Of a stretch of DNA of 64,000 nucleotides, positions 1 to 7,579 are shown in pieces. This DNA comes from DATAEE01 sp963725145 (GTDB taxonomy: Bacteria > Acidobacteriota > Vicinamibacteria > Vicinamibacterales > 2-12-FULL-66-21), in the NCBI GenBank assembly GCA_963725145.1, contig CAVRXL010000008.1, positions 62,001 to 126,000 of the forward strand, in the 5' to 3' direction. The notes below the pieces were generated by a model, which did no database searches, was not told the origin of the DNA, and saw only the letters and a program-made list of their open reading frames with translations. Position 1 is the stretch's first letter, and each line of letters opens with the position of its first letter. The translations under genes were made by a program, and so were the position numbers.

Positions 1-2
1 GA

Positions 3-443
3 GGCTTCCGCTTCGATCTCTACTGCGATGCTGCAAGGGAAGCCATGCGTCTAGCTCACGTTGCGGTGTTGGAATCCCGCAATCAGGTTCTGTCCCCTCC
101 GCATCTGCTGGTCGGGATTCTCCGTGCGAGCCCAGGCACTGTCGAGCGGTTCATGTCACCCGACGCTTCGGCATCAGCGCTGGCAACAGAACTTCTGCAA
201 GGAATCGCGAGCCACGAGCCAGTTGCCATGAGCGTAGAAGTGCCTTTTTCGCGCGAGGCGCGGCGCGTGCTCCGCACCGCGGGCGTGGAAGCCGCCCGCA
301 GTGGTAATGCTGTCGGGCCCGAACACTTGCTACTCGGATTGCTGGGCGACGCAGGTGTCACGGGTGACCTCCTCCGGACCCACGGTGTGCGCGATCAGAG
401 TGTCCGCAGTTATTTACAGACATCGAAGGACACAGCAAGATAG
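3..443 (+). CDS. ClpN (Clp repeat) domain protein, 5' end outside window
   Basis: The frame is open to the left edge, so the gene starts upstream; 146 residues are visible, and the ATG at 45 is probably internal because the residues before it fit the start of a Clp repeat. Two Clp_N-like repeats are seen: one around 'SPPHLLVGIL' and a second with 'VGPEHLLLGLL'. In ClpA/ClpB/ClpC this domain binds substrates or adaptors. No AAA+ ATPase follows, because the frame stops at 443, so this is either a stand-alone ClpN protein (such proteins exist, e.g. ClpS2/ClpT-like) or the tail of a longer non-ATPase protein. The family is clear; the function is not. Confidence 0.75.
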   Translation, partial: GFRFDLYCDAAREAMRLAHVAVLESRNQVLSPPHLLVGILRASPGTVERFMSPDASASALATELLQGIASHEPVAMSVEVPFSREARRVLRTAGVEAARSGNAVGPEHLLLGLLGDAGVTGDLLRTHGVRDQSVRSYLQTSKDTAR

Positions 444-447
444 CGCA

Positions 448-489
448 ATGGATCTCGTCACGGGCCTGCTCTGGTTCCTCTCGGCATGA
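448..489 (+). repeat. Copy of the 5' end of the downstream M50 gene
   Basis: Bases 448-480 match the first 33 bases of the M50 peptidase gene (709-741) with one mismatch, then diverge into a stop at 487-489. The result is an abortive 13-codon frame. Weak similarity (GACA.AG) also precedes both copies. It looks like a remnant of a local duplication, or a direct repeat flanking the hairpin element between the copies. Confidence 0.8.
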
Positions 490-519
490 ATCGCGCGCCG
501 GAGGATAGCGCGTTAGGAG

Positions 520-665
520 ATAGCGGAGGCTCGGGAGGAAACGGAGATACAACGGAGGAACGGAGTCAGCGGAGACGAAACGGAGACGCTTTTGACTGAC
601 TCCGTTGTGTCCCCGTTAATTCCGTTGCTCCGTTGTAACTCCGCTGGCTCCGTAGTCCTCCGTTC
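520..665. repeat. ACGGAG-rich imperfect inverted repeat, copy 1
   Basis: The left half iterates ACGGAG-like words every 8-11 bases. The right half carries the reverse complement (CTCCGTT), separated by a short T-rich loop near 590-600, so the element could fold into one long imperfect hairpin. The words and arrangement recur at 13,390-13,540. Nothing in it looks coding, and it fills most of the gap between the ClpN gene and the M50 gene. Confidence 0.75.
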
Positions 666-693
666 ACCCTCACGTGGATCTCGAACGTTGACA

Positions 694-699
694 TAGGAT
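694..699 (+). promoter_or_regulatory. -10-like hexamer TAGGAT, leaderless M50 start
   Basis: TAGGAT ends 9 bases before the ATG at 709, so transcription would begin at or next to the start codon. There is no Shine-Dalgarno sequence. No convincing -35 lies 16-18 bases upstream. Confidence 0.4.
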
Positions 700-708
700 T
701 GCTCCCGC

Positions 709-1398
709 ATGGATCTCGTCACTGGCCTGCTCTGGTTCCTCGCGTTCCTCTTCTCCACGACCGTGCACGAAGCGATGCATGCGTGGGCCGCGTGGCGCGG
801 CGGCGATCCGACCGCGTATCACGGCGGTCAGGTGTCGCTGTCGCCGGTTCCGCACGTGCGGCGCGAGCCGATCGGCATGCTCGTCGTGCCGCTCATCACG
901 GCGCTGACTCAAGGCTGGGCGCTGGGGTGGGCGAGCACGCCCTACGATCCCAACTGGGCCGCGCGATACCCGAATCGCGCCGCCATCATGGCGCTGGCGG
1001 GCCCGGTGGGGAACCTGCTCATCGCGGTCGCCGCGCTGATCCTGCTGCGGCTCGGCCTCGCCGTGGGTTGGTTCGTGCCGGCGCCGATCCTCAACCTGCA
1101 GCGGCTCGTGATCGCGCCGGGCGGCCTCGAAACGCTGTTCGGGACGCTGCTGTCGATCCTGCTCGTGCTGAACGTGCTCCTGGCCGCGTTCAACCTGATT
1201 CCGCTGCCGCCGCTCGACGGCGCGTCGGTCGCCGGCCTGTTTCTCCCCGGTTTCGCGAGGCAGATGCGCGAGTTCAGTCAGAACCCGATGTTCTCGTTGA
1301 TCGGCCTGCTCGTCGCCTGGCGCGTCTTCCCGCTCATCGTCCAGCCGCTTTTTTCTTTCGTGGTGTGGCTCGTGCACCCTGGCCTGCACTACGGCTAG
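709..1398 (+). CDS. M50 family membrane metalloprotease (site-2 protease-like)
   Basis: This 229-residue multi-pass membrane protein has the zinc-binding HExxH motif (H20-E-A-M-H24) in its first transmembrane segment. The third ligand lies in 'NLIPLPPLDG' (D170) in a later segment. This is the arrangement of the short S2P/M50 group that cleaves substrates within the membrane; its partner is unknown. The ATG at 709 is chosen because HExxH must sit near the N-terminus and a -10-like box directly precedes it. The last 65 bases overlap the convergent TfoX-domain gene. Family assignment is secure; a role in regulated intramembrane proteolysis is inferred. Confidence 0.88.
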   Translation: MDLVTGLLWFLAFLFSTTVHEAMHAWAAWRGGDPTAYHGGQVSLSPVPHVRREPIGMLVVPLITALTQGWALGWASTPYDPNWAARYPNRAAIMALAGPVGNLLIAVAALILLRLGLAVGWFVPAPILNLQRLVIAPGGLETLFGTLLSILLVLNVLLAAFNLIPLPPLDGASVAGLFLPGFARQMREFSQNPMFSLIGLLVAWRVFPLIVQPLFSFVVWLVHPGLHYG

Positions 1399-1720
1399 GG
1401 CCGCGCGCGGCGATCCTCACCGCCCCCTCCGCCCAGCGCGTCAGCTCGTCCGCGCTTTCGACGACGCCGAGCGGGACTTGGTAGGACCGAAACGTTCCGC
1501 CGCGCCCTGGATAGGGATTGAACGGTTTCATCCCTGCCGCTTCATACGCGGGCCGTGTCACGTCATCGACCTTCAGAAACAGGATGTCGTTCCAGACGAG
1601 GCCGAAAAAGTGCGCGCCCGAGTACAGGCCCAGGCCTCCGAACATGGAACGCGACGTGACGTCCGCGACGCCGCTCAACTGATCGAGGATGAACTCGCGG
1701 AACGCGCGGCTGACGGGCAT
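1334..1720 (-). CDS. TfoX N-terminal domain protein
   Basis: 128 residues. The fold is marked by 'RSMFGGLGLY', then 'FFGLVWNDILFLKVD' and 'YEAAGMKPFNPYPG', typical of the stand-alone TfoX_N (Sxy-like) domain. The C-terminus ends in a basic, probably disordered tail. A purine-rich GGAGG lies just upstream of the ATG. TfoX/Sxy proteins regulate competence in gammaproteobacteria, but single-domain versions elsewhere have no established function, so competence is not claimed. The 3' end overlaps the convergent M50 gene by 65 bases, and the overlapping part encodes the basic tail. Confidence 0.85.
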   Translation of the reverse strand: MPVSRAFREFILDQLSGVADVTSRSMFGGLGLYSGAHFFGLVWNDILFLKVDDVTRPAYEAAGMKPFNPYPGRGGTFRSYQVPLGVVESADELTRWAEGAVRIAARGPSRSAGQGARATPRKKKAAGR

Positions 1721-1778
1721 TCAACCTCCGGCGCGGGCGCCAGTCTAATCCAGATGACGCTCCCTGGAGGGACAGGCC

Positions 1779-2081
1779 ATGCTCAGGACGGCAACGATAG
1801 CGATTCTGTCGATGACACTTCTGGCGCCGGTAGCTGCACGCGCGGACGCGCCGCAGCGGCCCGTGACGCGCGATCGGCTCGAAGACGTGCGCGATCGCCG
1901 CGAAAACAGGCGCGACCGTCGAGAGGACCTGCGCGATCGCAGGGAGAACCGGTGGGATGCGCGCCACCAGGGCGGACGCCGCGATCGGCGCGAGGATTTA
2001 CGGGATCGTCGGGAGAACCGCCGCGATCACCGTGAAGACGTGCGCGATCGGCGGGAGAACCGCCGCGATCGGCGGCGGTGA
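1779..2081 (+). CDS. Secreted charged-repeat protein (RDRRENRRDRRED repeats)
   Basis: 100 residues: a clear signal peptide (hydrophobic core, then APVAARA) followed entirely by near-tandem heptad-like units of the RDRREDL/RDRRENR type. The mature part is almost all Arg, Asp and Glu and should be a long helix or disordered. GGAGGG precedes the ATG by about 9 bases. No enzyme fold is visible. Proteins of this style recur in acidobacterial and proteobacterial genomes as unnamed periplasmic proteins; function unknown. The repeats in the DNA (GCGATCGNCG) could expand or contract. Confidence 0.65.
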   Translation: MLRTATIAILSMTLLAPVAARADAPQRPVTRDRLEDVRDRRENRRDRREDLRDRRENRWDARHQGGRRDRREDLRDRRENRRDHREDVRDRRENRRDRRR

Positions 2082-2095
2082 GAGCTCGCTATACA

Positions 2096-2113
2096 GCAGC
2101 CCTAAAGGGCTGC
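2096..2113. terminator. Palindrome between convergent genes
   Basis: The stem GCAGCCCT/AGGGCTGC has 8 bp and a 2-base loop. It lies between the ends of the charged-repeat gene and the convergent gene at 2115 and could stop transcription both ways. There is no strong T-tract. It also resembles common dispersed palindromes of the GTAGCGCAG type. Confidence 0.45.
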
Positions 2114-2114
2114 G

Positions 2115-2741
2115 CTACTCCCCCGGGATGTCGATCCGGCGCTTGACGCGTGCGACGATGAGCTCGACGAGCGCGTCCTGCGACAGGCGATCGAGGTCGT
2201 TGCGATCGCGCGCCAGGTCGTAGGCATCCGTGATGTTCAACAGATGCCATGCGGAGAGCGCCCTGAGCTGACCTCGGAGCAGCGCTTCTCCTTTCTGGTA
2301 GACGGAGAACGGATTCAGGACGCTCTCCCGCGGACGCAGGGCGGGCGCCTCGATGAAGTCCGGGGCCGGCCCGTCGTACGCCGGCTCGGGCTTCGGCGCG
2401 GGGGGTCGTACTTGCAGCGGGTTCAGCGCGCGGCGCAGCGCTCCCTCGAGATACACCGGCGTCAATCCGGTCGCCCAATACTCGGTGTCGACCCGGTTCG
2501 GCTGGGTCGTTTCCCGGGGCGAGCGCAGCACGCTCCCCTCGCCATCGAGTGGGACGAACTCAATCCATCCCTGCCACAGACCGTTGTTTGCTTCTACGCC
2601 GCAGGCTCGCGCGATGTACAGAATCCCATTGTCTCCCTCGATGGGAGCCGGATACTCAGCGAGAACCTCTGCCACGCCTTTCCACTCCTCAGAAACGGTA
2701 CGCATAACTCTCGGTCCATGAATAAGCAAGATCTCCACCAA
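2115..2741 (-). CDS. Hypothetical protein
   Basis: 208 residues from the GTG at 2741. An internal ATG 12 codons later (2705, 'MRTVSEEWKG') is an equally good start and would give 196 residues. The first half looks like a compact alpha/beta region ('GILYIARACG', 'WQGWIEFVPLDGEG'). A Pro-rich linker follows ('RPPAPKPEPA'), then a helical C-terminal part rich in Leu/Ala/Asp. No signal peptide or known motif is recognised. It stands alone, convergent with the charged-repeat protein. Confidence 0.6.
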   Translation of the reverse strand: MVEILLIHGPRVMRTVSEEWKGVAEVLAEYPAPIEGDNGILYIARACGVEANNGLWQGWIEFVPLDGEGSVLRSPRETTQPNRVDTEYWATGLTPVYLEGALRRALNPLQVRPPAPKPEPAYDGPAPDFIEAPALRPRESVLNPFSVYQKGEALLRGQLRALSAWHLLNITDAYDLARDRNDLDRLSQDALVELIVARVKRRIDIPGE

Positions 2742-2826
2742 GTGTCCACTTTCCAGTCGAGTTAGGAACGGATCCGCGCTTGCAGTGTAGGTGTGGACGG
2801 GGCCGCTGAGCCCCGGGAGGTGAGAC

Positions 2827-2976
2827 GTGCTCTACACGCTTCTACTGGTGCTGCTCGTGTTGTGGGCGCTCGGACTCGTCGCGAACGTCGGCGGCGGGTT
2901 GATCCACCTGCTGCTCGTCGTGGCCGCCGTCGTCCTGATCGTGAACCTCGTGTCCGGCCGTCGACCGGTCGTGTAG
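2827..2976 (+). CDS. lmo0937-family small membrane protein
   Basis: A 49-residue protein with a GTG start and a near-perfect Shine-Dalgarno (GGAGGTGA) 2 bases upstream. Two short hydrophobic helices are joined by a turn 'NVGGGLIHLLL' and end in a basic 'SGRR' tail. This is the pattern of the lmo0937 family of tiny stress- or envelope-associated membrane proteins, whose function is unknown. It is monocistronic, with about 75 bases to the MATE gene. Confidence 0.8.
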   Translation: MLYTLLLVLLVLWALGLVANVGGGLIHLLLVVAAVVLIVNLVSGRRPVV

Positions 2977-3033
2977 CAATCGCGCGGGGGAGGCGAGTGG
3001 CCTCCCCCGCGCAAAGAACACCTCGCGGCCGGA

Positions 3034-3042
3034 TGGTATGAT
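3034..3042 (+). promoter_or_regulatory. Extended -10 TGGTATGAT before the MATE gene
   Basis: TGg-TATGAT forms an extended -10 element ending 9 bases before the GTG at 3052, which implies an essentially leaderless transcript. No -35 is apparent, as expected for extended -10 promoters. Confidence 0.5.
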
Positions 3043-3051
3043 CGCGCCTCC

Positions 3052-4530
3052 GTGCCCTCGTCCGGTCCATCACCTTCACCAGCGCCGCCCGTTAACGCGC
3101 CAGTCGACCCTGGCACCGCGACCGTTCTAGCGCCCCCGCCTGGACCGCAGCGACGCGCGTTCGACCGGACGATCGTCGAAGGCCCGATCTCGAAGGCGGT
3201 CTGGAAGATCGCGTGGCCGACCGTACTGCAGAACGCGATCGGCGGGCTGCAGGGGATCATCGATCACATGATGGTCGGGCACTTCGTGGGCTTCGAAGCC
3301 AACGCCGCGATCGGCGTGAGCTGGCAGATTTTCCTCGTCGTCATCGTCTTTATTGCCTCGCTGTACACCGGAATGGGCGTGCTCGTCGCGCGCTACGCCG
3401 GCGCGAACCAGCCGGACAAGGTCAACCGCGCCGTCTACCAGGCGTTCCTCGCGACGCTCTTCCTCGCGCTGGTCATCATGGCGCCGCTCGGGTACATGCT
3501 CGCGCCTCGACTGCTGGAGCTCGTCAACGCCACGCCCGCCGTGCAGGCGCAGGCGCTGCCGTTCCTGCGGACCATGTTTCTGTTCAGCATCGGGTTGTTG
3601 CTCTTCTTCATGCTCGGCGGCGCGATGCGCGCGGCGGGCGACGCGCGGACGCCGCTCAGGCTCGGCATCTGGCTGACCGTGCTCAACATCGCCTTCAACA
3701 TGGTCCTGATTCCGGGCCTGGGACCGATCCCGCAGCTCGGCGCGTTCGGCGCCGCCATCGGGACGTCGCTCGCGAGCGCGATCGTCTCGCTGGCCGGACT
3801 CTGGCTCATCCTCACGAACCGGGTCGTGATTCACTTCCCGCGTTCGATGAGCTGGGCGCCCGACTGGACCATCCTGCGGGCGCTCTTCCGGTTCGGCCTG
3901 CCCGCAGGCATGCAGGGCGTGGCGATGAACGTCGCGGGCGTGATGCTGCTCCGCTTCATCGGCTCGCTCGAGCACAGCGCCGAAGCCCAGGCGGCATATG
4001 CGGTCGGCTACACCGAGCTCTTCGCGCTGATCACCTGGACGTCGGTCGGCCTGATGGGGGCGGCGGCGGCGGTCGCGGGCCAGAACCTCGGCGCGGGCCA
4101 TCCGGATCGCGCCGAGCGCAGCGTGCAGGTTGCGGCCCGCTACGGCCTCATGATGGCCGCCGCGGTCGGTATCCTCTTCGTCACGATCCCCGACGTATTG
4201 CTGGGCCTGTTCGGTCTCGATGACCCGACCGTGGTAGCCCTCGGCACGCAGTTGCTTCGATTTCTGAGCGTGTCGGGGTTCTTCATCACGGTGGCACTGA
4301 CCTACACGGGCGGCCTGCAAGGGACCGGGGACACGCGCAGCCCGCTCGCGATCACATTGATCTCGCAGATCGGTGTGCCCCTCGGACTGTGCTTCGCGCT
4401 GCAGGGGGCCGGCCGCCTGACCGCCACCGGCGTCTGGACGGCCATCGTGTTCGGACACTTCACGCGCTGCGTGCTGACGGTCATTCGTTTCCATCAAGGA
4501 CGCTGGAAGAGCATCCGAGTGGATCATTGA
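3052..4530 (+). CDS. MATE family multidrug/metabolite exporter
   Basis: 492 residues. After a Pro-rich cytoplasmic N-terminus of about 40 residues come two MatE halves with about 12 transmembrane helices, including 'WPTVLQNAIGGLQGIIDHMMVG' (in part) and the second-half equivalent 'FRFGLPAGMQGVAMNVAGVM' (in part). These antiporters use Na+ or H+ to expel cationic drugs or metabolites; the substrate cannot be read from sequence. Length is slightly above the usual 450-460 because of the N-terminal extension. The GTG start is supported by the extended -10 box immediately upstream. A DinB-family gene follows after 3 bases. Confidence 0.9.
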   Translation: MPSSGPSPSPAPPVNAPVDPGTATVLAPPPGPQRRAFDRTIVEGPISKAVWKIAWPTVLQNAIGGLQGIIDHMMVGHFVGFEANAAIGVSWQIFLVVIVFIASLYTGMGVLVARYAGANQPDKVNRAVYQAFLATLFLALVIMAPLGYMLAPRLLELVNATPAVQAQALPFLRTMFLFSIGLLLFFMLGGAMRAAGDARTPLRLGIWLTVLNIAFNMVLIPGLGPIPQLGAFGAAIGTSLASAIVSLAGLWLILTNRVVIHFPRSMSWAPDWTILRALFRFGLPAGMQGVAMNVAGVMLLRFIGSLEHSAEAQAAYAVGYTELFALITWTSVGLMGAAAAVAGQNLGAGHPDRAERSVQVAARYGLMMAAAVGILFVTIPDVLLGLFGLDDPTVVALGTQLLRFLSVSGFFITVALTYTGGLQGTGDTRSPLAITLISQIGVPLGLCFALQGAGRLTATGVWTAIVFGHFTRCVLTVIRFHQGRWKSIRVDH

Positions 4531-4533
4531 TCC

Positions 4534-5058
4534 ATGAGTTACGAGTCTGATCTGTGGTTGAAAGGTCCGGTGGCTGGTGTGCCGGCGGCGCTGCAGCCCG
4601 CGGCGCACGCGCTGCTGCAGACGGCCGAGGACGTCAGACACGCGCTCGAGGGCTTCGCCGAGGATGACGTCTGGGTGACGCCCGGTGGCGCGGCGTCGAT
4701 CGGCTTCCACCTCGTTCACCTCGTAGGCGCGACCGATCGCCTGTGTACTGCCGCTCGCGGCGAGCGCCTGAACGACGCGCAGAAGGCGGCGCGCGACGCG
4801 GAGAAAACCCCGCCATCGCCGCGGCCCCCCCTGGCCGCGCTTGTCGACCGCGCGGCCGCCGCGCTCCACACTGCCGTCGACCAGCTGCGCGCCACGGATC
4901 CCTCGACGCTCGCTGATCCGCGGCCGATGGGCCGCGCCGGGCTCCCGACGACCGTCGGAGGATTGCTGTTCCACGCGGGAGAGCATGCCCAACGGCACGC
5001 TGGACAGATCGTCACGACTGTCAAGATTCTGAAATCCGGGCTCGTGCCTCGGAGCTAG
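4534..5058 (+). CDS. DinB-family protein (putative metal-dependent)
   Basis: 174 residues, a four-helix DinB/YfiT-like fold. Candidate metal ligands are the His pair in 'GFHLVHLVG' (H59, H62) and the C-terminal cluster 'FHAGEHAQRHAGQ'. Known members act as thiol transferases or hydrolases with bacillithiol or mycothiol, or have no known role. The gene lies 3 bases after the MATE gene, so they are probably co-transcribed. The last codons lie in a 7-base-period repeat array. Confidence 0.82.
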   Translation: MSYESDLWLKGPVAGVPAALQPAAHALLQTAEDVRHALEGFAEDDVWVTPGGAASIGFHLVHLVGATDRLCTAARGERLNDAQKAARDAEKTPPSPRPPLAALVDRAAAALHTAVDQLRATDPSTLADPRPMGRAGLPTTVGGLLFHAGEHAQRHAGQIVTTVKILKSGLVPRS

Positions 5059-5138
5059 TGCTTCGGGCCTCGGGCTGTGCCTCGTAGCTCGTGCCTCGGG
5101 ACTGCCTAGTGCCCAGTGCCTAGTCCTTAGTGTCGAGT
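5041..5138. repeat. Degenerate 7-base-period array 1
   Basis: Units such as TGCCTCG, TAGCTCG, GGCCTCG, then GCCTAGT, GCCCAGT, CCTTAGT and GTCGAGT follow one another in 7-base register, with one 5-base slip near 5073. The array runs through the stop codon of the DinB gene and into the stop codon of the convergent membrane protein gene, so it supplies both 3' ends. Confidence 0.8.
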
Positions 5139-5561
5139 GAGTCGCCCTCCGACCAGCGCGCCGGCGGCCCCGATGACCGGGTTGAGAAGCGCGATCCAGG
5201 CCGGCGTGTACGCCTTTGACATGGCTTCCATGTTCGAGACGTTTCCGAGTCTGGGCTCGGTAGTCGGCGGTCTTCTCAACCCGGGCAGTGCCAATAAGAG
5301 CCCCAGCACGAGCACGAGGAAAGCGAGAAGCCACGGAGCCCGGCCGTCGCGCGCCACGGCGGCGCAGACCCAGCCACCACCGACCGCGGCCGCGAGGCCG
5401 AGTATGAAGCTGACCACGATCCAGAGGCTCGACGGCTCGTACGTCATGGGGCGGAACGCGGCATCGGCGCCCATGACGAGATAGGCTCCGGTAAACGTCG
5501 CAAGAATGAGCGCCGCCATCACGACGTAGCCGAGGATCACACCGCCGATCATTCGAGCCAC
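5127..5561 (-). CDS. Four-helix membrane protein, unknown
   Basis: 144 residues with about four predicted membrane helices: residues 5-27, 45-65, 75-95 and 122-138. Glycine-rich 'GGVILGY' and 'GAAGALVGGRL' segments look like helix-packing motifs. There is no catalytic motif. The C-terminus is read from repeat array 1. It has the general layout of another membrane protein in this window (25,259-25,708), and both resemble small DUF-type membrane proteins; no functional clue comes from the neighbours. Confidence 0.6.
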   Translation of the reverse strand: MARMIGGVILGYVVMAALILATFTGAYLVMGADAAFRPMTYEPSSLWIVVSFILGLAAAVGGGWVCAAVARDGRAPWLLAFLVLVLGLLLALPGLRRPPTTEPRLGNVSNMEAMSKAYTPAWIALLNPVIGAAGALVGGRLTRH

Positions 5562-5574
5562 GAAAACACCCAGT

Positions 5575-5602
5575 CAGCAATCAGCAATCCACAATCCACA
5601 TT
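5575..5602. repeat. Degenerate 7-base-period array 2
   Basis: Four units in register: CAGCAAT, CAGCAAT, CCACAAT, CCACATT. It lies in the short gap between the membrane protein start and the end of the metallo-hydrolase gene. Confidence 0.65.
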
Positions 5603-5612
5603 GGTCCGTTGA

Positions 5613-6476
5613 TTATTTGAGCTCCGAATAAATCTTCGTGACGTTGTCCTTCGCGCGCGTCATGCCGTAGTCCTTCCACCGCTCTCCGAGTTGAAGCCCC
5701 GCAGCCGCTTCGTCCGCCGTCTTGCCCGCTTTCTTGGCGGCCTCCACCGCGGCCAGGAAGTCCTTGTTGAACTCCGCGAACTCCTGGAAGGTCTTCCAGT
5801 CGGTCACCGGGCTGTGGCCGGGGATCACGGTCTCCACATCCTTGATCCCCGCCACCGCCTTGCCGAGCGTCTCCGGATACTCGACCCCGCTGCCGCCGTT
5901 GTTCATGTCGATCAGCGGCGTTGCCTTCGCGGCGAAGAGATCGCCCGTGTGCATCGTACGGTGGAACGGAAAGACGATGAACGTGTCGCCGTCGGTGTGC
6001 CCGCGCCCGAAGTAGTACAGGTCCACGCGATCGTTTCCGCCGAGCAGGCTGAGGCGGTCCTTGTACGTCCGTTTCGGGAGGAAGGCCTGCTTCTCACCCG
6101 CGAACGCCGGCATCCGCACCATGTTCGCCTTCGTGTTCTCGTGCGCCACGAACTCGACCGTCGGCGCAAACGCTTCGTTGCTGCCATTGTGGTCGCCGTG
6201 CGTGTGCGTGTTGATGATCATGGTCACAGGTTTCTCGGTCAGCGATCTGACTTTTTCGAGAATTCTCGGCCCCCATCCAGGGTTCTTCGTATCAACCAGG
6301 ACCACGCCCATCTCCGTGATGAACACGGCGGTGTTGCCCCCGCCGTTGCGCAACACGAAGAGGTTGTCTTTGACCTTGTCGACCTCGAGCTCCTGGGGCT
6401 GGGCGGGTTGTTGCACCCAGGCGATGCCTGCGCCGCCAGCGGCCAGGATGATTGCGAGCACCACGAGTCGCTTCAT
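5613..6476 (-). CDS. Secreted MBL-fold metallo-hydrolase
   Basis: 287 residues starting at the ATG at 6476, which has GGAGGA 6 bases upstream and overlaps the HupE stop as ATGA; an in-frame TTG four codons earlier is rejected. A signal peptide occupies about residues 1-20. The metallo-beta-lactamase motif 'HTHGDHNG' binds the two metals, and further ligands are seen in 'GRGHTDGDT' and 'VIPGHSPVTD'. The closest general pattern is subclass B3/quinoprotein-associated SoxH-like periplasmic hydrolases. The substrate is unknown; a true beta-lactamase is not claimed. It forms an operon with HupE and a second MBL protein. Confidence 0.85.
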   Translation of the reverse strand: MKRLVVLAIILAAGGAGIAWVQQPAQPQELEVDKVKDNLFVLRNGGGNTAVFITEMGVVLVDTKNPGWGPRILEKVRSLTEKPVTMIINTHTHGDHNGSNEAFAPTVEFVAHENTKANMVRMPAFAGEKQAFLPKRTYKDRLSLLGGNDRVDLYYFGRGHTDGDTFIVFPFHRTMHTGDLFAAKATPLIDMNNGGSGVEYPETLGKAVAGIKDVETVIPGHSPVTDWKTFQEFAEFNKDFLAAVEAAKKAGKTADEAAAGLQLGERWKDYGMTRAKDNVTKIYSELK

Positions 6477-7576
6477 GAAGTCCTCCAAATCCTCTCGACG
6501 AACCAGAACGTGCCCGCGACGATGACGACCGCCGAGCCGGCGACCGCGACCAGCTCCGCGGCCCGACGGCTGCGCGATCGCAGAAGCGCCAGCGCCGACG
6601 CGGCGGCGGCGACGATGAGCATCTGACCGACCTCGACCCCGACGTTGAACGCGAACAGCGACCAGCCCAGCGCGGCCGCCGGCAGGCCCATCTCGCGCAG
6701 AACCCCGGCGAAGCCGAAGCCGTGCACGAAGCCGAATCCGAACGCGATCCAGGCGCGGACGTCCCGGCCTCCGCGGCCGAGCAGATTATCGGCGCCGACA
6801 TAGATGATGCTGAGCGCGATCGCCGGCTCGACCACCCGCGACGGCGGGTTGACGATGTTCAGCGCGGCAAGCGACAGGGTCACCGAGTGCGCGAACGTGA
6901 ACGCCGTCACGATGAGCAGCAGGCGGCGGAAGGTTCCGCCGAGCAGGATGAGGCCCAGCAGAAACAGGATGTGATCCGGGCCGATCAGGATGTGATGGAC
7001 ACCGGCGGGCAGGAACCGCCTCATGACCTCGAGCGTGCCTTGCCGCGTGCCCGCGAAATATTCGACCGTGCGCGCCGTCCGATCCAGGATCGCCTGCTGG
7101 CGGAGCTCGCCTCCCTCGTAAACGTTCACGAACGTCTGATGGATCGGGTCGTAAGGGAAGAGGGCGGCGCCGGTCACGCGAAGCACGCCCGTTGGCGCAT
7201 CGAGCGGATAGCGGAGCCGGACGCGGAGCGCGGCGCGCTCGATGAGGGGCTCGGCGCCGCGCCACTCGGGCTGAAGCCGGTCAGCCGTCGCGGTGCCGAT
7301 CGCCAGCCGCTCCGCGATCAGGGCACGGATTCGTTCGCGGGCCGCCTCGACCATCGCCGGGTTGTACACGAAGAGCGGCTCGAGCCCGAGGTCGTGCGCG
7401 AGGTCAATCATGTGGATCGTGACGGACGCGTCGATCCCGTCCCGCGCAAACGACAGATCCACATAGCTGAACGGCGCGGGATGCGCGGCGGCCGGCCGCG
7501 GAATGGCGAGAAGCAGAAGAAGAGCTAGAGCGGGTAGGGGCGGTTCGCGAACCGCCCCTACCTTCAAGATCCACAT
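6473..7576 (-). CDS. HupE/UreJ-family membrane protein
   Basis: 367 residues. A signal peptide is followed by a periplasmic domain of about 160 residues, then a HupE/UreJ_2 membrane domain with the diagnostic His motifs 'HHILIGPDHILFLL', 'TFAHSVTLSLA' and 'GFVHGFGFAG'. The related HupE and UreJ transport nickel or cobalt. Versions with a large periplasmic domain are common near metalloproteins, and metal delivery to the two flanking MBL hydrolases is a reasonable inference. A perfect 30-bp palindrome lies inside the signal-peptide coding region (VGAVREPPLP), so the natural n-region may be repeat-derived. The ATG at 7576 lies 3 bases after the upstream stop. Confidence 0.85.
   Translation of the reverse strand: MWILKVGAVREPPLPALALLLLLAIPRPAAAHPAPFSYVDLSFARDGIDASVTIHMIDLAHDLGLEPLFVYNPAMVEAARERIRALIAERLAIGTATADRLQPEWRGAEPLIERAALRVRLRYPLDAPTGVLRVTGAALFPYDPIHQTFVNVYEGGELRQQAILDRTARTVEYFAGTRQGTLEVMRRFLPAGVHHILIGPDHILFLLGLILLGGTFRRLLLIVTAFTFAHSVTLSLAALNIVNPPSRVVEPAIALSIIYVGADNLLGRGGRDVRAWIAFGFGFVHGFGFAGVLREMGLPAAALGWSLFAFNVGVEVGQMLIVAAAASALALLRSRSRRAAELVAVAGSAVVIVAGTFWFVERIWRTS
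7533..7562. repeat. Perfect 30-bp palindrome in the HupE signal peptide
   Basis: GGTAGGGGCGGTTCG followed directly by its reverse complement. It is translated as part of the n-region of the HupE-type protein. Palindromes of this GTAGGGGCG type are dispersed repeats in many bacteria. Confidence 0.8.
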
Positions 7577-7579
7577 CCC

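Noticed and set aside
448..489. Leader peptide gene before M50
   Set aside because: The 13 codons are simply a copy of the M50 start followed by a chance stop; no attenuator structure couples it to the gene.
3127..5580. Long open frame of over 800 codons on the minus strand opposite MATE and DinB
   Set aside because: It is the complement of two well-supported genes in GC-rich DNA; its translation is a low-complexity Arg/Glu/His mixture with no domain or start signal.
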